From: Cellulophaga fucicola
Lineage (GTDB): Bacteria; Bacteroidota; Bacteroidia; Flavobacteriales; Flavobacteriaceae
DNA length: 64,000 bases
Direction of reading: 5' to 3'
Assembly: GCF_900119145.1 (NCBI RefSeq)
Contig: NZ_FPIY01000001.1
Location: 372,001-436,000, forward strand
The position numbers and the translations under genes were made by a program. The notes under the pieces were generated by a model. That model worked only from the letters and a program-made list of their open reading frames with translations. It was not told where the DNA came from and made no database searches. Shown here piece by piece: positions 7,843 through 16,459 of this stretch. The number at the start of each line of letters is the position of its first letter. Position 1 is the first letter of the stretch.

Positions 7843-10620
7843 CTATAGTTTTTCTCTTAGGTATTTAGCTGTAAAAGATTTTTTGTTTTCAGCAATTTGT
7901 TCAGGTGTTCCTTCAGCAATAAGTTCTCCTCCTTTAGAACCTCCTTCTGGTCCTAAATCTATAATAAAGTCGGCACATTTTATTAAATCTATGTTGTGCT
8001 CTATTACAATAACCGAATGTCCTTTAGCTAATAATGCATTAAAAGATTTAAGTAGCTTTTTAATATCATGAAAATGTAAACCTGTTGTTGGTTCGTCAAA
8101 AATAAATAACGACTTATTAGTTGTTTTACCTTTAATTAAGAACGATGCTAGTTTAATTCGCTGTGCCTCGCCTCCAGATAGAGTAGAAGAAGACTGACCT
8201 AATGTTACGTAACCCAAACCAACATCTTGTAAAGGTTTAAGCTTGTTCATTATTTTTGTTTGTTGATGCTCTTCAAAAAAAGCAATAGCATCATCAATAG
8301 TCATTGTTAAAATATCATCTATGTTGGCATCCTGAAACTTTACTTCTAATACCTCTTTCTTAAATCGTTTACCGTTACAAGCATCACACTCTAAATGTAC
8401 ATCTGCCATAAACTGCATTTCTACAGTAATTTCACCTTCACCTTTACATTTTTCACACCGACCACCATCTACGTTAAAAGAAAAGTGTTTAGCTTGGTAT
8501 GCTCTAAGCTTGCTTAATTTTTGTGCAGCAAACAAAGCTCTAATGTCATCATAAGCCTTTATATAGGTAACAGGGTTAGATCTAGAAGACCTACCAATTG
8601 GGTTTTGATCTACAAACTCTACATTTTTAATGCTCTTAAAACTACCCTCTACAGAAGTAAACTGACCCGCTTTTTCTCCGTAACCTCCAATTTCTTTTAA
8701 TACTATAGGATAGAGTAGTTTTTTTACCAATGTACTTTTTCCGCTACCAGATACTCCTGTTATTACAGTTAGTATACCTAAAGGAAATGTTACATCTATA
8801 TTTTTAAGGTTATTTTCTCTAGCGCCAATTATTCTAATAAACTCGGTAAAGTTTCTTCTTTTTTTAGGAACTTCAATCTGTTTAGTACCATTAAGGTAAC
8901 TAGCTGTTAAAGAAGACGATTTTAAAATATCTGCCATTGTACCATTAGCAACAACCTCGCCACCGTGTGTACCAGCTTCCGGACCTATGTCTATAACTTG
9001 GTCGGCAGCATTCATTATATCCTCGTCATGTTCTACAACAATAACGGTGTTTCCTAAATCTCTTAAAGATTTTAATACATCTATTAAGTTCTCTGTATCT
9101 TTTGGGTGTAAACCAATACTAGGTTCATCTAATATATACATAGAACCAACCAAACTACTACCTAAAGATGTTGCTAAGTTTATACGCTGACTTTCGCCAC
9201 CAGATAATGTGTTAGATTTTCTATTAAGTGTTAAGTAACTTAAGCCTACTTTATTTAAAAAGCTTAGTCTTGTAGTTATTTCTACTAAAAGGCGCTTTGC
9301 AATTTGCTCATCATACTTATTTAAAGAAAAAGTTTCAAAAAAATTAGTTAAGAGTTCTATAGGTAGCTCTACTAATTCTGATATACATTTATCATTAATC
9401 TTTACATAGTCTGTTTCTGGACGTAAGCGTTTGCCTTTACAAGTAGTACATTTTGTTTTACCTCTGTAACGAGATAACATAACTCGGTTTTGTATTTTAT
9501 AGCTCTTGTCTTCTAGCATTGCAAAAAACTTATGTAAGCCAGTAAAATGTTTATTACCATCCCAAACTAATTGCTTCTGCTCGTCAGTTAACTCAAACCA
9601 AGGTTTGTGCACAGGAAAATCAAATTTATAAGCAGCAGCTACAAAGTCGTCTTTATATTTACCCATACGTTCTCCTTTCCAAGGAAAAAGTGCACCTTCA
9701 TAAACAGATAGAGCAGTATTGGGAACAACCAAATCTTGGTCTATACCAATTACTTCTCCGTAACCCTCGCAAGTAGGGCAGGCACCAAAAGGGTTGTTAA
9801 AACTAAATAGGTGTACATTAGGCTCTACAAACTTAATACCGTCTAGCTCAAATTTATTACTAAAAGGAGTTTGTTTACCTGTTTCTAGTTCTTCAATAAT
9901 ACAATCTCCTTGTCCTTCAAAAAAGGTTGTGTCTACTGCATTAGCTAATCTATTGTAAAAGTCTTCATCATCCTTAGTTATAATTCTATCTACAACTAAA
10001 TCAAACTTTCTATCTATTTCTGTAATAGAATCATCTATACGTATTACTTTTCCTTTATACTTTATTCTAGCATATCCTTGTTTAGAAAACATTTCTAAAG
10101 CTTTTAACGGCTCGCGGTCTTCCGGTACATTTATAGGAGCTAATAATAACAACTTTGTATTGTCATTATATTCTTTAATAAAGTTTATTACATCTGTTAC
10201 GGTATGCTTTTTTACTTGCTTACCAGAAACAGGAGATATGGTTTTACCAATTCTTGCATACAACAACTTTAGATAATCATAAATTTCTGTTGTAGTACCT
10301 ACGGTAGAACGGGGGTTTGTAGAGTTTACTTTTTGCTCTATTGCAATTGCAGGAGCTATACCTTTTATATAGTCTACTTTAGGTTTATCTAATTTACCTA
10401 AAAACTGACGTGCATATGAAGATAGACTTTCTACATATCTACGTTGTCCCTCTGCATAAAGCGTATCAAAAGCAAGGCTAGATTTACCAGAACCAGATAA
10501 TCCTGTAATAACAACTAATTTATTTCTAGGAATTACTACATCTATATTTTTGAGGTTGTGCAGTTTAGCACCTTTAATAATAATATTATGTTTTGGGTCG
10601 ACGTCTAAAAGTGTATTCAT
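7843..10620 (-). CDS. uvrA: Excinuclease ABC subunit A
   Basis: UvrA is the damage-recognition ATPase of nucleotide excision repair; it forms a dimer that loads UvrB. The start is the ATG at 10620 (925 aa, MNTLLDVDPKHN); a further in-frame ATG at 10671 would add 17 residues unlike the family. Visible features are Walker A GLSGSGKSS (about 40-48), a second Walker A GVSGSGKST in the C-terminal half, both ABC signatures (LSGGESQRINLA and LSGGEAQRIKLA), the CPTC/CTTC zinc module, and the C-terminal zinc module CEKC/CDAC. Length is close to E. coli UvrA (940 aa). The gene stands alone. Confidence 0.97.
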   Translation of the reverse strand: MNTLLDVDPKHNIIIKGAKLHNLKNIDVVIPRNKLVVITGLSGSGKSSLAFDTLYAEGQRRYVESLSSYARQFLGKLDKPKVDYIKGIAPAIAIEQKVNSTNPRSTVGTTTEIYDYLKLLYARIGKTISPVSGKQVKKHTVTDVINFIKEYNDNTKLLLLAPINVPEDREPLKALEMFSKQGYARIKYKGKVIRIDDSITEIDRKFDLVVDRIITKDDEDFYNRLANAVDTTFFEGQGDCIIEELETGKQTPFSNKFELDGIKFVEPNVHLFSFNNPFGACPTCEGYGEVIGIDQDLVVPNTALSVYEGALFPWKGERMGKYKDDFVAAAYKFDFPVHKPWFELTDEQKQLVWDGNKHFTGLHKFFAMLEDKSYKIQNRVMLSRYRGKTKCTTCKGKRLRPETDYVKINDKCISELVELPIELLTNFFETFSLNKYDEQIAKRLLVEITTRLSFLNKVGLSYLTLNRKSNTLSGGESQRINLATSLGSSLVGSMYILDEPSIGLHPKDTENLIDVLKSLRDLGNTVIVVEHDEDIMNAADQVIDIGPEAGTHGGEVVANGTMADILKSSSLTASYLNGTKQIEVPKKRRNFTEFIRIIGARENNLKNIDVTFPLGILTVITGVSGSGKSTLVKKLLYPIVLKEIGGYGEKAGQFTSVEGSFKSIKNVEFVDQNPIGRSSRSNPVTYIKAYDDIRALFAAQKLSKLRAYQAKHFSFNVDGGRCEKCKGEGEITVEMQFMADVHLECDACNGKRFKKEVLEVKFQDANIDDILTMTIDDAIAFFEEHQQTKIMNKLKPLQDVGLGYVTLGQSSSTLSGGEAQRIKLASFLIKGKTTNKSLFIFDEPTTGLHFHDIKKLLKSFNALLAKGHSVIVIEHNIDLIKCADFIIDLGPEGGSKGGELIAEGTPEQIAENKKSFTAKYLREKL

Positions 10621-10738
10621 GTTCGTAATTAATACTGTAAAGATACAATATGTACCTTTTAATAACCACAAAACACGCTTTTACATCAAAAATGGGGGTA
10701 ATCACAACATAGATTTTTTCGGAACCTCTTATTTTACA

Positions 10739-10746
10739 TATATTTG
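10739..10746 (+). promoter_or_regulatory. Candidate -7 element (TATATTTG) upstream of the sigma-factor gene
   Basis: An exact TAnnTTTG match 129 bp before the sigma-factor ATG, implying a leader of roughly 120 nt that contains both palindromes listed here. A T-rich run lies near -33 but there is no clean TTTG. Confidence 0.4.
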
Positions 10747-10761
10747 AAGTGTAATTAAACT

Positions 10762-10773
10762 TATAGGCCTATA
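10762..10773. repeat. 12-bp perfect palindrome TATAGGCCTATA
   Basis: Self-complementary site in the spacer between uvrA and the sigma-factor gene, just downstream of the candidate -7 element. It could be an operator; no known regulator is assigned. Confidence 0.35.
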
Positions 10774-10823
10774 TAGCGAACATTACTTTTTTAAAAATTA
10801 TTAAACACTATTACATGCACTTA

Positions 10824-10838
10824 TTCCCATAATGGGAA
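10824..10838. repeat. 7-bp inverted repeat TTCCCAT-A-ATGGGAA
   Basis: A compact near-perfect palindrome with a 1-nt centre, 37 bp before the sigma-factor ATG. It is too tight to form an RNA hairpin, so a protein-binding DNA site is more likely. Confidence 0.4.
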
Positions 10839-10874
10839 GGGGTACGCATTAAATAACCAAAAAAGTAACTCGAA

Positions 10875-11456
10875 ATGGATCTACAAATTGAAGACTCAGT
10901 ATTAGTAAAAAAATATATTAATGGAGACGAAAAATCTCTAGAAGTATTAATAAATAGACACAACCAAAGAATTAGTAGTTTTATTTACTCTAAAGTTTTA
11001 GATAGAGACATTACTGAGGATATATTTCAAGATACATTTATTAAGGTTATAAAGACTTTAAAAAAGGGTTCTTATAGTGAAGAAGGTAAGTTTTTACCGT
11101 GGGTAATGAGAATTGCACACAACTTAATTATAGATCACTTTAGAAAAAATAAGCGTATGCCAATGTTTGAAGGTAGCGATGACTTTAATATTTTTTCTGT
11201 AATAAGTGATGATAAGTTAAACGCAGAAAAGCAATTGATAAAAAATCAGATCGATTCTGATCTTAAAGTTCTTATTGAAGAATTGCCAGACGATCAAAAA
11301 GAAGTTTTATTAATGCGTATCTACAAGGATATGAGCTTTAAAGAAATCTCTGAGAATACAGGAGTTAGCATTAACACTGCATTAGGAAGAATGAGATACG
11401 CTTTAATTAACATGAGAAAAATAATCGAGAAACATAATATCGTTTTAACGAATTAA
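10875..11456 (+). CDS. RNA polymerase sigma factor, sigma-70 (ECF-like) family
   Basis: This is a 193-aa protein. Region 2 spans about residues 25-95 (VLDRDITEDIFQDTFIKVIK and then FLPWVMRIAHNLIIDHFRK, the core-binding and -10 recognition helices). Region 4 spans about 130-185 (LPDDQKEVLLMRIYKDMSFKEI followed by the helix-turn-helix ending NTALGRMRYAL). It recruits RNA polymerase to a subset of promoters. No anti-sigma gene lies next to it; instead a 47-aa ORF follows 71 bp downstream. Two palindromes lie upstream. The region 4 and region 2 features are clear; the regulon is unknown. Confidence 0.92.
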   Translation: MDLQIEDSVLVKKYINGDEKSLEVLINRHNQRISSFIYSKVLDRDITEDIFQDTFIKVIKTLKKGSYSEEGKFLPWVMRIAHNLIIDHFRKNKRMPMFEGSDDFNIFSVISDDKLNAEKQLIKNQIDSDLKVLIEELPDDQKEVLLMRIYKDMSFKEISENTGVSINTALGRMRYALINMRKIIEKHNIVLTN

Positions 11457-11527
11457 TAGGTTTTTAAGCTTAAAGTATAATATTTCTAAAATAGTACCGT
11501 TATCTTAATATAACAATACTATTTTAT

Positions 11528-11671
11528 ATGGAAAAAATTTACTCTAAACAACAAAACAACTCTTGTAGAATGACAACATCAGCAAGTACAGTTCAATTTA
11601 TTATGAACTATTCTAAATCGTTGAATGTGATTAATTACAAGGAAATGCAGTTTGAAAACATTTTAAACTAA
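11528..11671 (+). CDS. 47-aa small protein downstream of the sigma factor
   Basis: An ATG at 11528 opens a 47-codon frame, MEKIYSKQQNNSCRMTTSAS then a TVQFIMNYSKSLNVI-like amphipathic segment, ending at TAA 11671. It lies 71 bp after the sigma-factor stop and immediately before a terminator, so both are likely on one transcript. The composition is ordinary for a protein (mixed charged and hydrophobic, predicted helix at residues 21-35), and there is no other explanation for the spacer. It has no membrane segment and too few residues for a classical anti-sigma domain. Function unknown; a small regulator of the sigma factor is conceivable. Confidence 0.55.
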   Translation: MEKIYSKQQNNSCRMTTSASTVQFIMNYSKSLNVINYKEMQFENILN

Positions 11672-11698
11672 AAAAAAGAGCCTTATTGGCTCTTTTTT
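11672..11698. terminator. Bidirectional terminator between the sigma/47-aa unit and nth
   Basis: AAAAAAGAGCC (11672-11682) pairs perfectly with GGCTCTTTTTT (11688-11698) around a 5-nt loop. The nth stop codon lies in the loop, so the hairpin overlaps the end of that gene. Confidence 0.88.
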
Positions 11699-12345
11699 GT
11701 TTTATAATACTCTTCAATTACTGTTTTCCTACCAATAGTCTTGGTAATTATATCATTTTCTAAATTCCAGCCTCTTGCAGGCGAATATTCTCTGCCGTAC
11801 CAAATTATTTGTAAATGCAAATCGTTCCATAATTCCTTAGGAAACAGTCTTTTTGCATCTTTTTCTGTTTGCACAACATTTTTACCATTTGTAAATCCCC
11901 ATCTGTACATAAGTCTATGTATGTGTGTGTCTACTGGAAAAGCAGGTATACCAAATGCTTGCGATATTACAACGCTCGCCGTTTTATGCCCCACTGCAGG
12001 AAATTTTTCTAATGACTCCAAGTCTTGTGGCACAATACCATTATGCTCGTCTATTAACATTTGTGATAAGCCGTGTATTCCTTTAGCTTTCATAGGAGAC
12101 AAGCCTACGGGTCTAATAATTTCTCTAATTTCTTCTACAGTTAACTTTACCATATCGTAAGGGTTATCTGCTTTTTTAAACAAAAGAGGCGTAATTTTAT
12201 TTACCCCAACATCTGTACTTTGTGCAGATAGTAATACTGCTATTAATAAAGTATAAGGATCTTTATGGTCTAACGGAACTGGTATAGATGGGTATAATTC
12301 TTTAAGAGTGTTTATTGTAAACGTTACTTTTTCTGCCTTCGTCAT
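11683..12345 (-). CDS. nth: Endonuclease III-type DNA glycosylase lacking the Fe-S cluster cysteines
   Basis: The protein is 220 aa with the HhH-GPD fold. The helix-hairpin-helix and catalytic lysine are in FPAVGHKTASVV, and the catalytic aspartate is in AFPVDTHIHRLMYRWGF. It removes oxidised pyrimidines and nicks at abasic sites in base-excision repair. In E. coli Nth the C-terminus carries four cysteines that bind a [4Fe-4S] cluster. Here the equivalent region (LHLQIIWYGREYSPARGW and onward) has none, and the whole protein contains no cysteine. The active-site residues are retained, so I expect an active cluster-free variant. It is divergent from the bcp gene, 52 bp apart. Confidence 0.9.
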   Translation of the reverse strand: MTKAEKVTFTINTLKELYPSIPVPLDHKDPYTLLIAVLLSAQSTDVGVNKITPLLFKKADNPYDMVKLTVEEIREIIRPVGLSPMKAKGIHGLSQMLIDEHNGIVPQDLESLEKFPAVGHKTASVVISQAFGIPAFPVDTHIHRLMYRWGFTNGKNVVQTEKDAKRLFPKELWNDLHLQIIWYGREYSPARGWNLENDIITKTIGRKTVIEEYYKTKKSQ

Positions 12346-12397
12346 TTTTGATTAGCTTTACTAAAAATTAGAATAAACGAATTTAATTAAATTACTT

Positions 12398-12850
12398 ATG
12401 AATACTTTAAAAGTAGGAGACAAAGTAGCAGATTTTACATCAAAAGATCAAGATGGTAATGCCGTTAGCTTGGCAGATTATAAAGGTAAAAAGTTAATTG
12501 TATTTTTTTATCCAAAAGCAAGTACACCAGGGTGTACTGCAGAAGCTTGTAATTTAAGAGATAATTATAAAGAATTGCAAGCAGAAGGTTACGAGCTTTT
12601 AGGTGTAAGTGCAGATTCAGAAAAAAGACAATCTAATTTTAAAAATAAGTACGATTTTCCTTTTCCGTTATTAGCAGATGAGGACCATACTATCTTAAAT
12701 ATTTTTGGTGTTTGGGGAACTAAAAAGTTTATGGGTAAAGTTTATGATGGTATTCATAGAAAAACATTCCTTATAGATGAAGCAGGAGTAGTAACTAAGG
12801 TTATAGACAAGGTTAAAACAAAAGACCACGCGGCACAAATATTAGAATAA
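12398..12850 (+). CDS. bcp: Thioredoxin-dependent thiol peroxidase (Bcp/PrxQ)
   Basis: This 150-aa peroxiredoxin reduces hydrogen peroxide and organic hydroperoxides using thioredoxin. The peroxidatic cysteine is Cys46 in the STPGCTAEAC motif and the resolving cysteine is Cys51, the five-residue spacing typical of the Bcp/PrxQ class. The usual family length is about 150 aa. It ends at a strong symmetrical terminator and is divergent from nth; a link to oxidative DNA damage repair by position is suggestive only. Confidence 0.94.
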   Translation: MNTLKVGDKVADFTSKDQDGNAVSLADYKGKKLIVFFYPKASTPGCTAEACNLRDNYKELQAEGYELLGVSADSEKRQSNFKNKYDFPFPLLADEDHTILNIFGVWGTKKFMGKVYDGIHRKTFLIDEAGVVTKVIDKVKTKDHAAQILE

Positions 12851-12856
12851 AAACAA

Positions 12857-12888
12857 AAAAAACCGCAGTTTTAAAACTGCGGTTTTTT
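12857..12888. terminator. Perfect bidirectional terminator
   Basis: The 16-nt arms 12857-12872 and 12873-12888 are fully complementary (core ACCGCAGTTTT), with A and T tracts at either side. It lies between the convergent bcp gene and the gene ending at 12891. Confidence 0.9.
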
Positions 12889-12890
12889 AA

Positions 12891-14336
12891 TTATTTTTTA
12901 CTTTCTTTTCTGGTAAACAATTCCTTACGTTTAATTATTTCGGAAATTCCTTCTGGTAACATCTTTTCCCAGCCTTTTTCTCCGTTAGTAATTTTCTTAA
13001 GTACATCTCTAGAAAATATATGTAGTATCTCTGGATCATAATCAAAAATGTCCATTACCTTACCATTGTATTTAAAGAACTTATAAAGTTCTTTCATTCT
13101 TGGGTGTACTTTAACGTTGTTACTAGTCATTATTTGCCCAGTTTCTTCATTCTTCATAGGGTATAAATACACCTTTAAATCTTTAAAGAATAACTTGCCA
13201 AAAGCTTCTAGTATACCACCACTTAAATGTCTGTAGTATTTCTCGTCAAAAACCTCTACAAGGTTATTAACTCCCATTGTTAAACCAATCTTGGCTTTTG
13301 TATAATTACTAAAGTATTCTACTAGTCTAAAGTATTCTTGAAATTTAGAAATCATTACAGTATGGCCAAGTGAACAAAGTAGTTCTGCTCTGTCCATAAA
13401 ATCTTGCTCATCTATTTCTCCACTAGCTTTTAAGTTTGCTAGTGTAATTTCAAAAATTACAATGGTTTTATCTGGATTAACTGTTTGCTCATTCATAAAA
13501 ATATTATGAGACTTTTCAAACATATCCATATTTACTTTAGTTACGGGTCTGTAACTACCACGTAATGCAAGTATATTTTTTTTGTATAAAACAGCAGCAG
13601 GTAAAAGGTTGTTACCGTCAGGTCCAAACATCACCGCATCGGTCATATCATTCTTAATTAACTGTAAGCTAATTAGTCTGTTATCTACTTTTTCAAAATT
13701 AGGACCAGAGAAATTAATCATATCAATCTCTACCGTATCCTTATCTATATGGTCGTATAAATATTTAAGTAATTTACGAGGTTTATGGTATTTGTAAAAA
13801 GCACCATAAATAAGGTTAACACCTAAAAGACCTAAAGTTTCTTGCTGTAATCTTGCTTCGTTTTGTTTAAAACGAATGTGCATGATAATCTCATCAAACT
13901 CTTTTTGGTCTGGATCTAACTGAAAACGTATTCCAATCCATCCGTGACCTTTGTATTTTTTAGCAAAATCTATAGTAGCAACAGTATTTGCGTAAGAGAA
14001 AAATAAACGTTCAGGGTGTTTTTCTCTACTAATACGTTCTTCCATAAGTCCCATTTCATGAGAAAGCATCGTTTTTAAACGAGCTTGGGTAACGTATCTA
14101 CCATCGTTTTCTACGCCATAAATAGCGTCACTAAAATCTTTATCATATGCACTCATTGCTTTAGCAATGGTTCCAGATGCGCCACCAGATCTAAAAAAGT
14201 GTCTGGCAGTCTCTTGTCCGGCACCAATTTCTGCAAAAGTACCGTAGATATCAGGATTTAAATTTATTCTTAGGGTTTTGGCTTTAGTAGAAGGGATATT
14301 CTCAAAAGCAAAATCTTTTTTTAAGACTGATGACAT
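12891..14336 (-). CDS. Conserved soluble protein of unknown function (~480 aa)
   Basis: The start chosen is the ATG at 14336 (481 aa, MSSVLKKDFAFENIPSTKAK); the ATG at 14372 would add 12 unusual residues. The protein has no signal peptide or long hydrophobic segment. It includes well-ordered motifs such as YGTFAEIGAGQETARHFFR near residue 31, YGVENDGRYV, and VMFGPDGNNLLPAAVLYKK. These look like a conserved enzyme-type family that I know only as a conserved bacterial protein, sometimes given misleading names in databases (for example TonB-dependent receptor); nothing here supports a receptor. It is a single gene, divergent from the MBL-fold gene. Function unknown. Confidence 0.8.
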   Translation of the reverse strand: MSSVLKKDFAFENIPSTKAKTLRINLNPDIYGTFAEIGAGQETARHFFRSGGASGTIAKAMSAYDKDFSDAIYGVENDGRYVTQARLKTMLSHEMGLMEERISREKHPERLFFSYANTVATIDFAKKYKGHGWIGIRFQLDPDQKEFDEIIMHIRFKQNEARLQQETLGLLGVNLIYGAFYKYHKPRKLLKYLYDHIDKDTVEIDMINFSGPNFEKVDNRLISLQLIKNDMTDAVMFGPDGNNLLPAAVLYKKNILALRGSYRPVTKVNMDMFEKSHNIFMNEQTVNPDKTIVIFEITLANLKASGEIDEQDFMDRAELLCSLGHTVMISKFQEYFRLVEYFSNYTKAKIGLTMGVNNLVEVFDEKYYRHLSGGILEAFGKLFFKDLKVYLYPMKNEETGQIMTSNNVKVHPRMKELYKFFKYNGKVMDIFDYDPEILHIFSRDVLKKITNGEKGWEKMLPEGISEIIKRKELFTRKESKK

Positions 14337-14407
14337 TCTTTGTTTGTTTTTTACGGTATACAAAGTTAACAAGATAGATTTATCTATTAAATAAATATGT
14401 TATAAAT

Positions 14408-15193
14408 TTGATAAAAAAGGCTGAATTGTTAAAAATCACATTTTTGGGTACAGGTACATCTCAAGGAATACCAGTAATAGGTAGCAAACATCCTGTATGT
14501 CTAAGCAAAGACCCCAAAGACAAAAGACTTAGAGTATCTGTTTTACTTTCTTGGGATAATTACAACTACATAATAGATTGTGGGCCAGATTTTAGGCAGC
14601 AATTATTACAAAATCCTATATCTAATTTAAGCGGTGTTTTATTTACACATGAACACTCTGACCATACTGCTGGTTTAGATGATATTAGACCTTTTTTCTT
14701 TAGACAAGGAGATATACCAGTATATGCAGACAAACAAGTAATAGCAGCTCTAAAAAGACGTTTTGCTTATATATTTGCTGATGAAAATAGATATCCAGGC
14801 GCTCCAGCTGTTGCTATTAACGAAATTAAAGAAAACACACCTTTTAAATTAGGTAACAAAGTTGCAATACCCATTAAAGTATTGCATAATAGATTAGAGG
14901 TTTTTGGTTTTAGAATTGATGATTTTGTTTACTTAACAGATGTAAAAAGCATATCTAAAGAAGAGATAGCTAAGCTAACAGGTGTAAAAGTATTAGTTGT
15001 TAATGCATTGCGTATAGAAGCACATCATTCTCATTTTAACTTAGACGAAGCTTTAGCGTTTATAAAAGAGGTACAACCAGAGACAGCTTATCTTACACAT
15101 ATAAGTCATTTACTAGGTTTTCATAAAGAAGTAGAAAAAATATTGCCAAAAAAAGTACATTTGGCCTACGATAATTTAACCATAAACATTTAG
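14408..15193 (+). CDS. MBL-fold metallohydrolase (PhnP-like)
   Basis: The protein is 261 aa from a TTG start at 14408; a second in-frame TTG at 14426 is equally possible and would place the LKITFLGTGTSQGIP strand at the very N-terminus, as is usual. There is no in-frame ATG before the domain. The metal-binding motif THEHSDH (His81, His83, Asp85, His86) and later His residues for the second metal identify a metallo-beta-lactamase-fold hydrolase. The TSQGIPVIGS opening is characteristic of the PhnP-like/phosphodiesterase group. The substrate is probably a phosphodiester, not proven. The next gene follows 11 bp later. Confidence 0.85.
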   Translation: MIKKAELLKITFLGTGTSQGIPVIGSKHPVCLSKDPKDKRLRVSVLLSWDNYNYIIDCGPDFRQQLLQNPISNLSGVLFTHEHSDHTAGLDDIRPFFFRQGDIPVYADKQVIAALKRRFAYIFADENRYPGAPAVAINEIKENTPFKLGNKVAIPIKVLHNRLEVFGFRIDDFVYLTDVKSISKEEIAKLTGVKVLVVNALRIEAHHSHFNLDEALAFIKEVQPETAYLTHISHLLGFHKEVEKILPKKVHLAYDNLTINI

Positions 15194-15204
15194 AATTATA
15201 CCGA

Positions 15205-15717
15205 ATGAAAAAGTATTTATATTTATACCTATTTATTTTTGCAGCATTAATAGCACTTTATCAATATGTAAGCGCAAATAAGATGATAGATGCTACCAAT
15301 ACTAAATTTGGAAAATTACAAGCTAAGATAGAAAAGCTTGAAGCTAGTAATACTAAGCTTGAAGACTCTTTACAAACAACAGCAATAAATATTTTAGATT
15401 TAAAGTATTTTTTATTAGAAAATAACGATGACGCTTTATCTAATTTCGATCATTTAAACATAGATAAGCCTGCTAGATATATTGCAGATAAATTAATAGA
15501 AACAAACGAATCTAAAGGAGACAACCCGTTAGTGCCTTATGAGGGTATGGAGGGAGATTTTAAAATTAATAAAATTAAAGTTTTAAACCATAAGTGGATT
15601 TTAGCCGATTTTTCTGATGGAAAATATTGGGGAGAACTTCTTATAAAATATAATCTTAAGGACGATTTAGGTGTAGATTTTACAATGATGGATCATCTTT
15701 TATACAGAAGAGATTAA
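15205..15717 (+). CDS. Membrane-anchored coiled-coil protein of unknown function
   Basis: This 170-aa protein has one N-terminal hydrophobic helix (about residues 4-23) and then a coiled coil (about 35-68, with heptad-like Leu/Ile spacing in KFGKLQAKIEKLEASNTKLE). A small C-terminal domain (about 95-170) contains Trp and Asp residues (HKWILADFSDGKYWGELLIKY). It probably faces the periplasm. It is co-transcribed with the MBL-fold gene (11-bp gap) and ends before a strong terminator. The family is recognisable only as a flavobacterial hypothetical. Confidence 0.75.
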   Translation: MKKYLYLYLFIFAALIALYQYVSANKMIDATNTKFGKLQAKIEKLEASNTKLEDSLQTTAINILDLKYFLLENNDDALSNFDHLNIDKPARYIADKLIETNESKGDNPLVPYEGMEGDFKINKIKVLNHKWILADFSDGKYWGELLIKYNLKDDLGVDFTMMDHLLYRRD

Positions 15718-15738
15718 GTAAGAAGCTATTTTAAAACT

Positions 15739-15778
15739 AAAAGAAAAGCCCTGAATGTAAATTCAGGGCTTTTCTTTT
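15739..15778. terminator. Perfect 18-bp-stem bidirectional terminator
   Basis: The arm 15739-15756 pairs fully with 15761-15778 around a GTAA loop (core GCCCTGAAT/ATTCAGGGC), between convergent genes. Confidence 0.92.
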
Positions 15779-15798
15779 ATGTAGTAAGTATGTTGTGT

Positions 15799-16458
15799 CT
15801 ATATTTTGTTAGACAACCATTCTTTAAAAGAATAAAAACCTTGTGGCGCAACACCGTGACCAACAGGGTATTCTTCATAAGTACAGTTTATACCTAAACT
15901 CTTTAAGTATTCAGGTGTTTTTTGTGCCCAGCTTACCGGTATTACTTGGTCTACACTACCGTGAGATGCATATATGTTTAATTTGCTAGGGTCTTTGTCT
16001 GTTTTTAATTTATCAATTAAATTTTCGTTGATATAACCACTAAGTGCAATAACATTTTTTATTTTTTCTGGATATGCTATAGCTGTTGCATAGCTTAAAA
16101 TTGCACCCTGACTAAAACCTAATAATGTAACATTATCTTTATCTAAATGATATGTATTACAAGCTTCATCAATAAATGTTAGTATTTTTTGGATAGATTC
16201 AGCAGCTTGCTCATCATCACTCCATTTTCCTTTTTCGGCATCAAAATTAATAGCATACCAAGCATTACCGTAAGGCTGCATAGGGTAGGGAGCACGTACA
16301 GAAATAATACATAACTCTTTTTGTAATTCTGTGGCAAAAGAGAAAAGGTCTTCTTCATTGCTGCCATAACCGTGAAGCATAAATAAAACAGGTGTTTTCT
16401 CTTGTTCTACAGTTGCAGGTTGTATAATATATTCTAAAGATAAAGGTGCAGTTGTCAT
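15799..16458 (-). CDS. Alpha/beta hydrolase, phospholipase/carboxylesterase family
   Basis: This 219-aa serine hydrolase has the nucleophile elbow GFSQG with Ser116, catalytic Asp170 (HGSVDQVIP) and His201 (PVGHGVAPQG). The oxyanion-hole strand is LFMLHGYGSNEEDLF. It lacks a signal peptide, so it is cytoplasmic. The family hydrolyses short acyl esters or lysophospholipids; the real substrate is unknown. It starts one base after the stop of the gene transcribed before it (the Tic20-like gene ending at 16460), so the two are likely co-transcribed. Confidence 0.9.
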   Translation of the reverse strand: MTTAPLSLEYIIQPATVEQEKTPVLFMLHGYGSNEEDLFSFATELQKELCIISVRAPYPMQPYGNAWYAINFDAEKGKWSDDEQAAESIQKILTFIDEACNTYHLDKDNVTLLGFSQGAILSYATAIAYPEKIKNVIALSGYINENLIDKLKTDKDPSKLNIYASHGSVDQVIPVSWAQKTPEYLKSLGINCTYEEYPVGHGVAPQGFYSFKEWLSNKI

Positions 16459-16459
16459 A

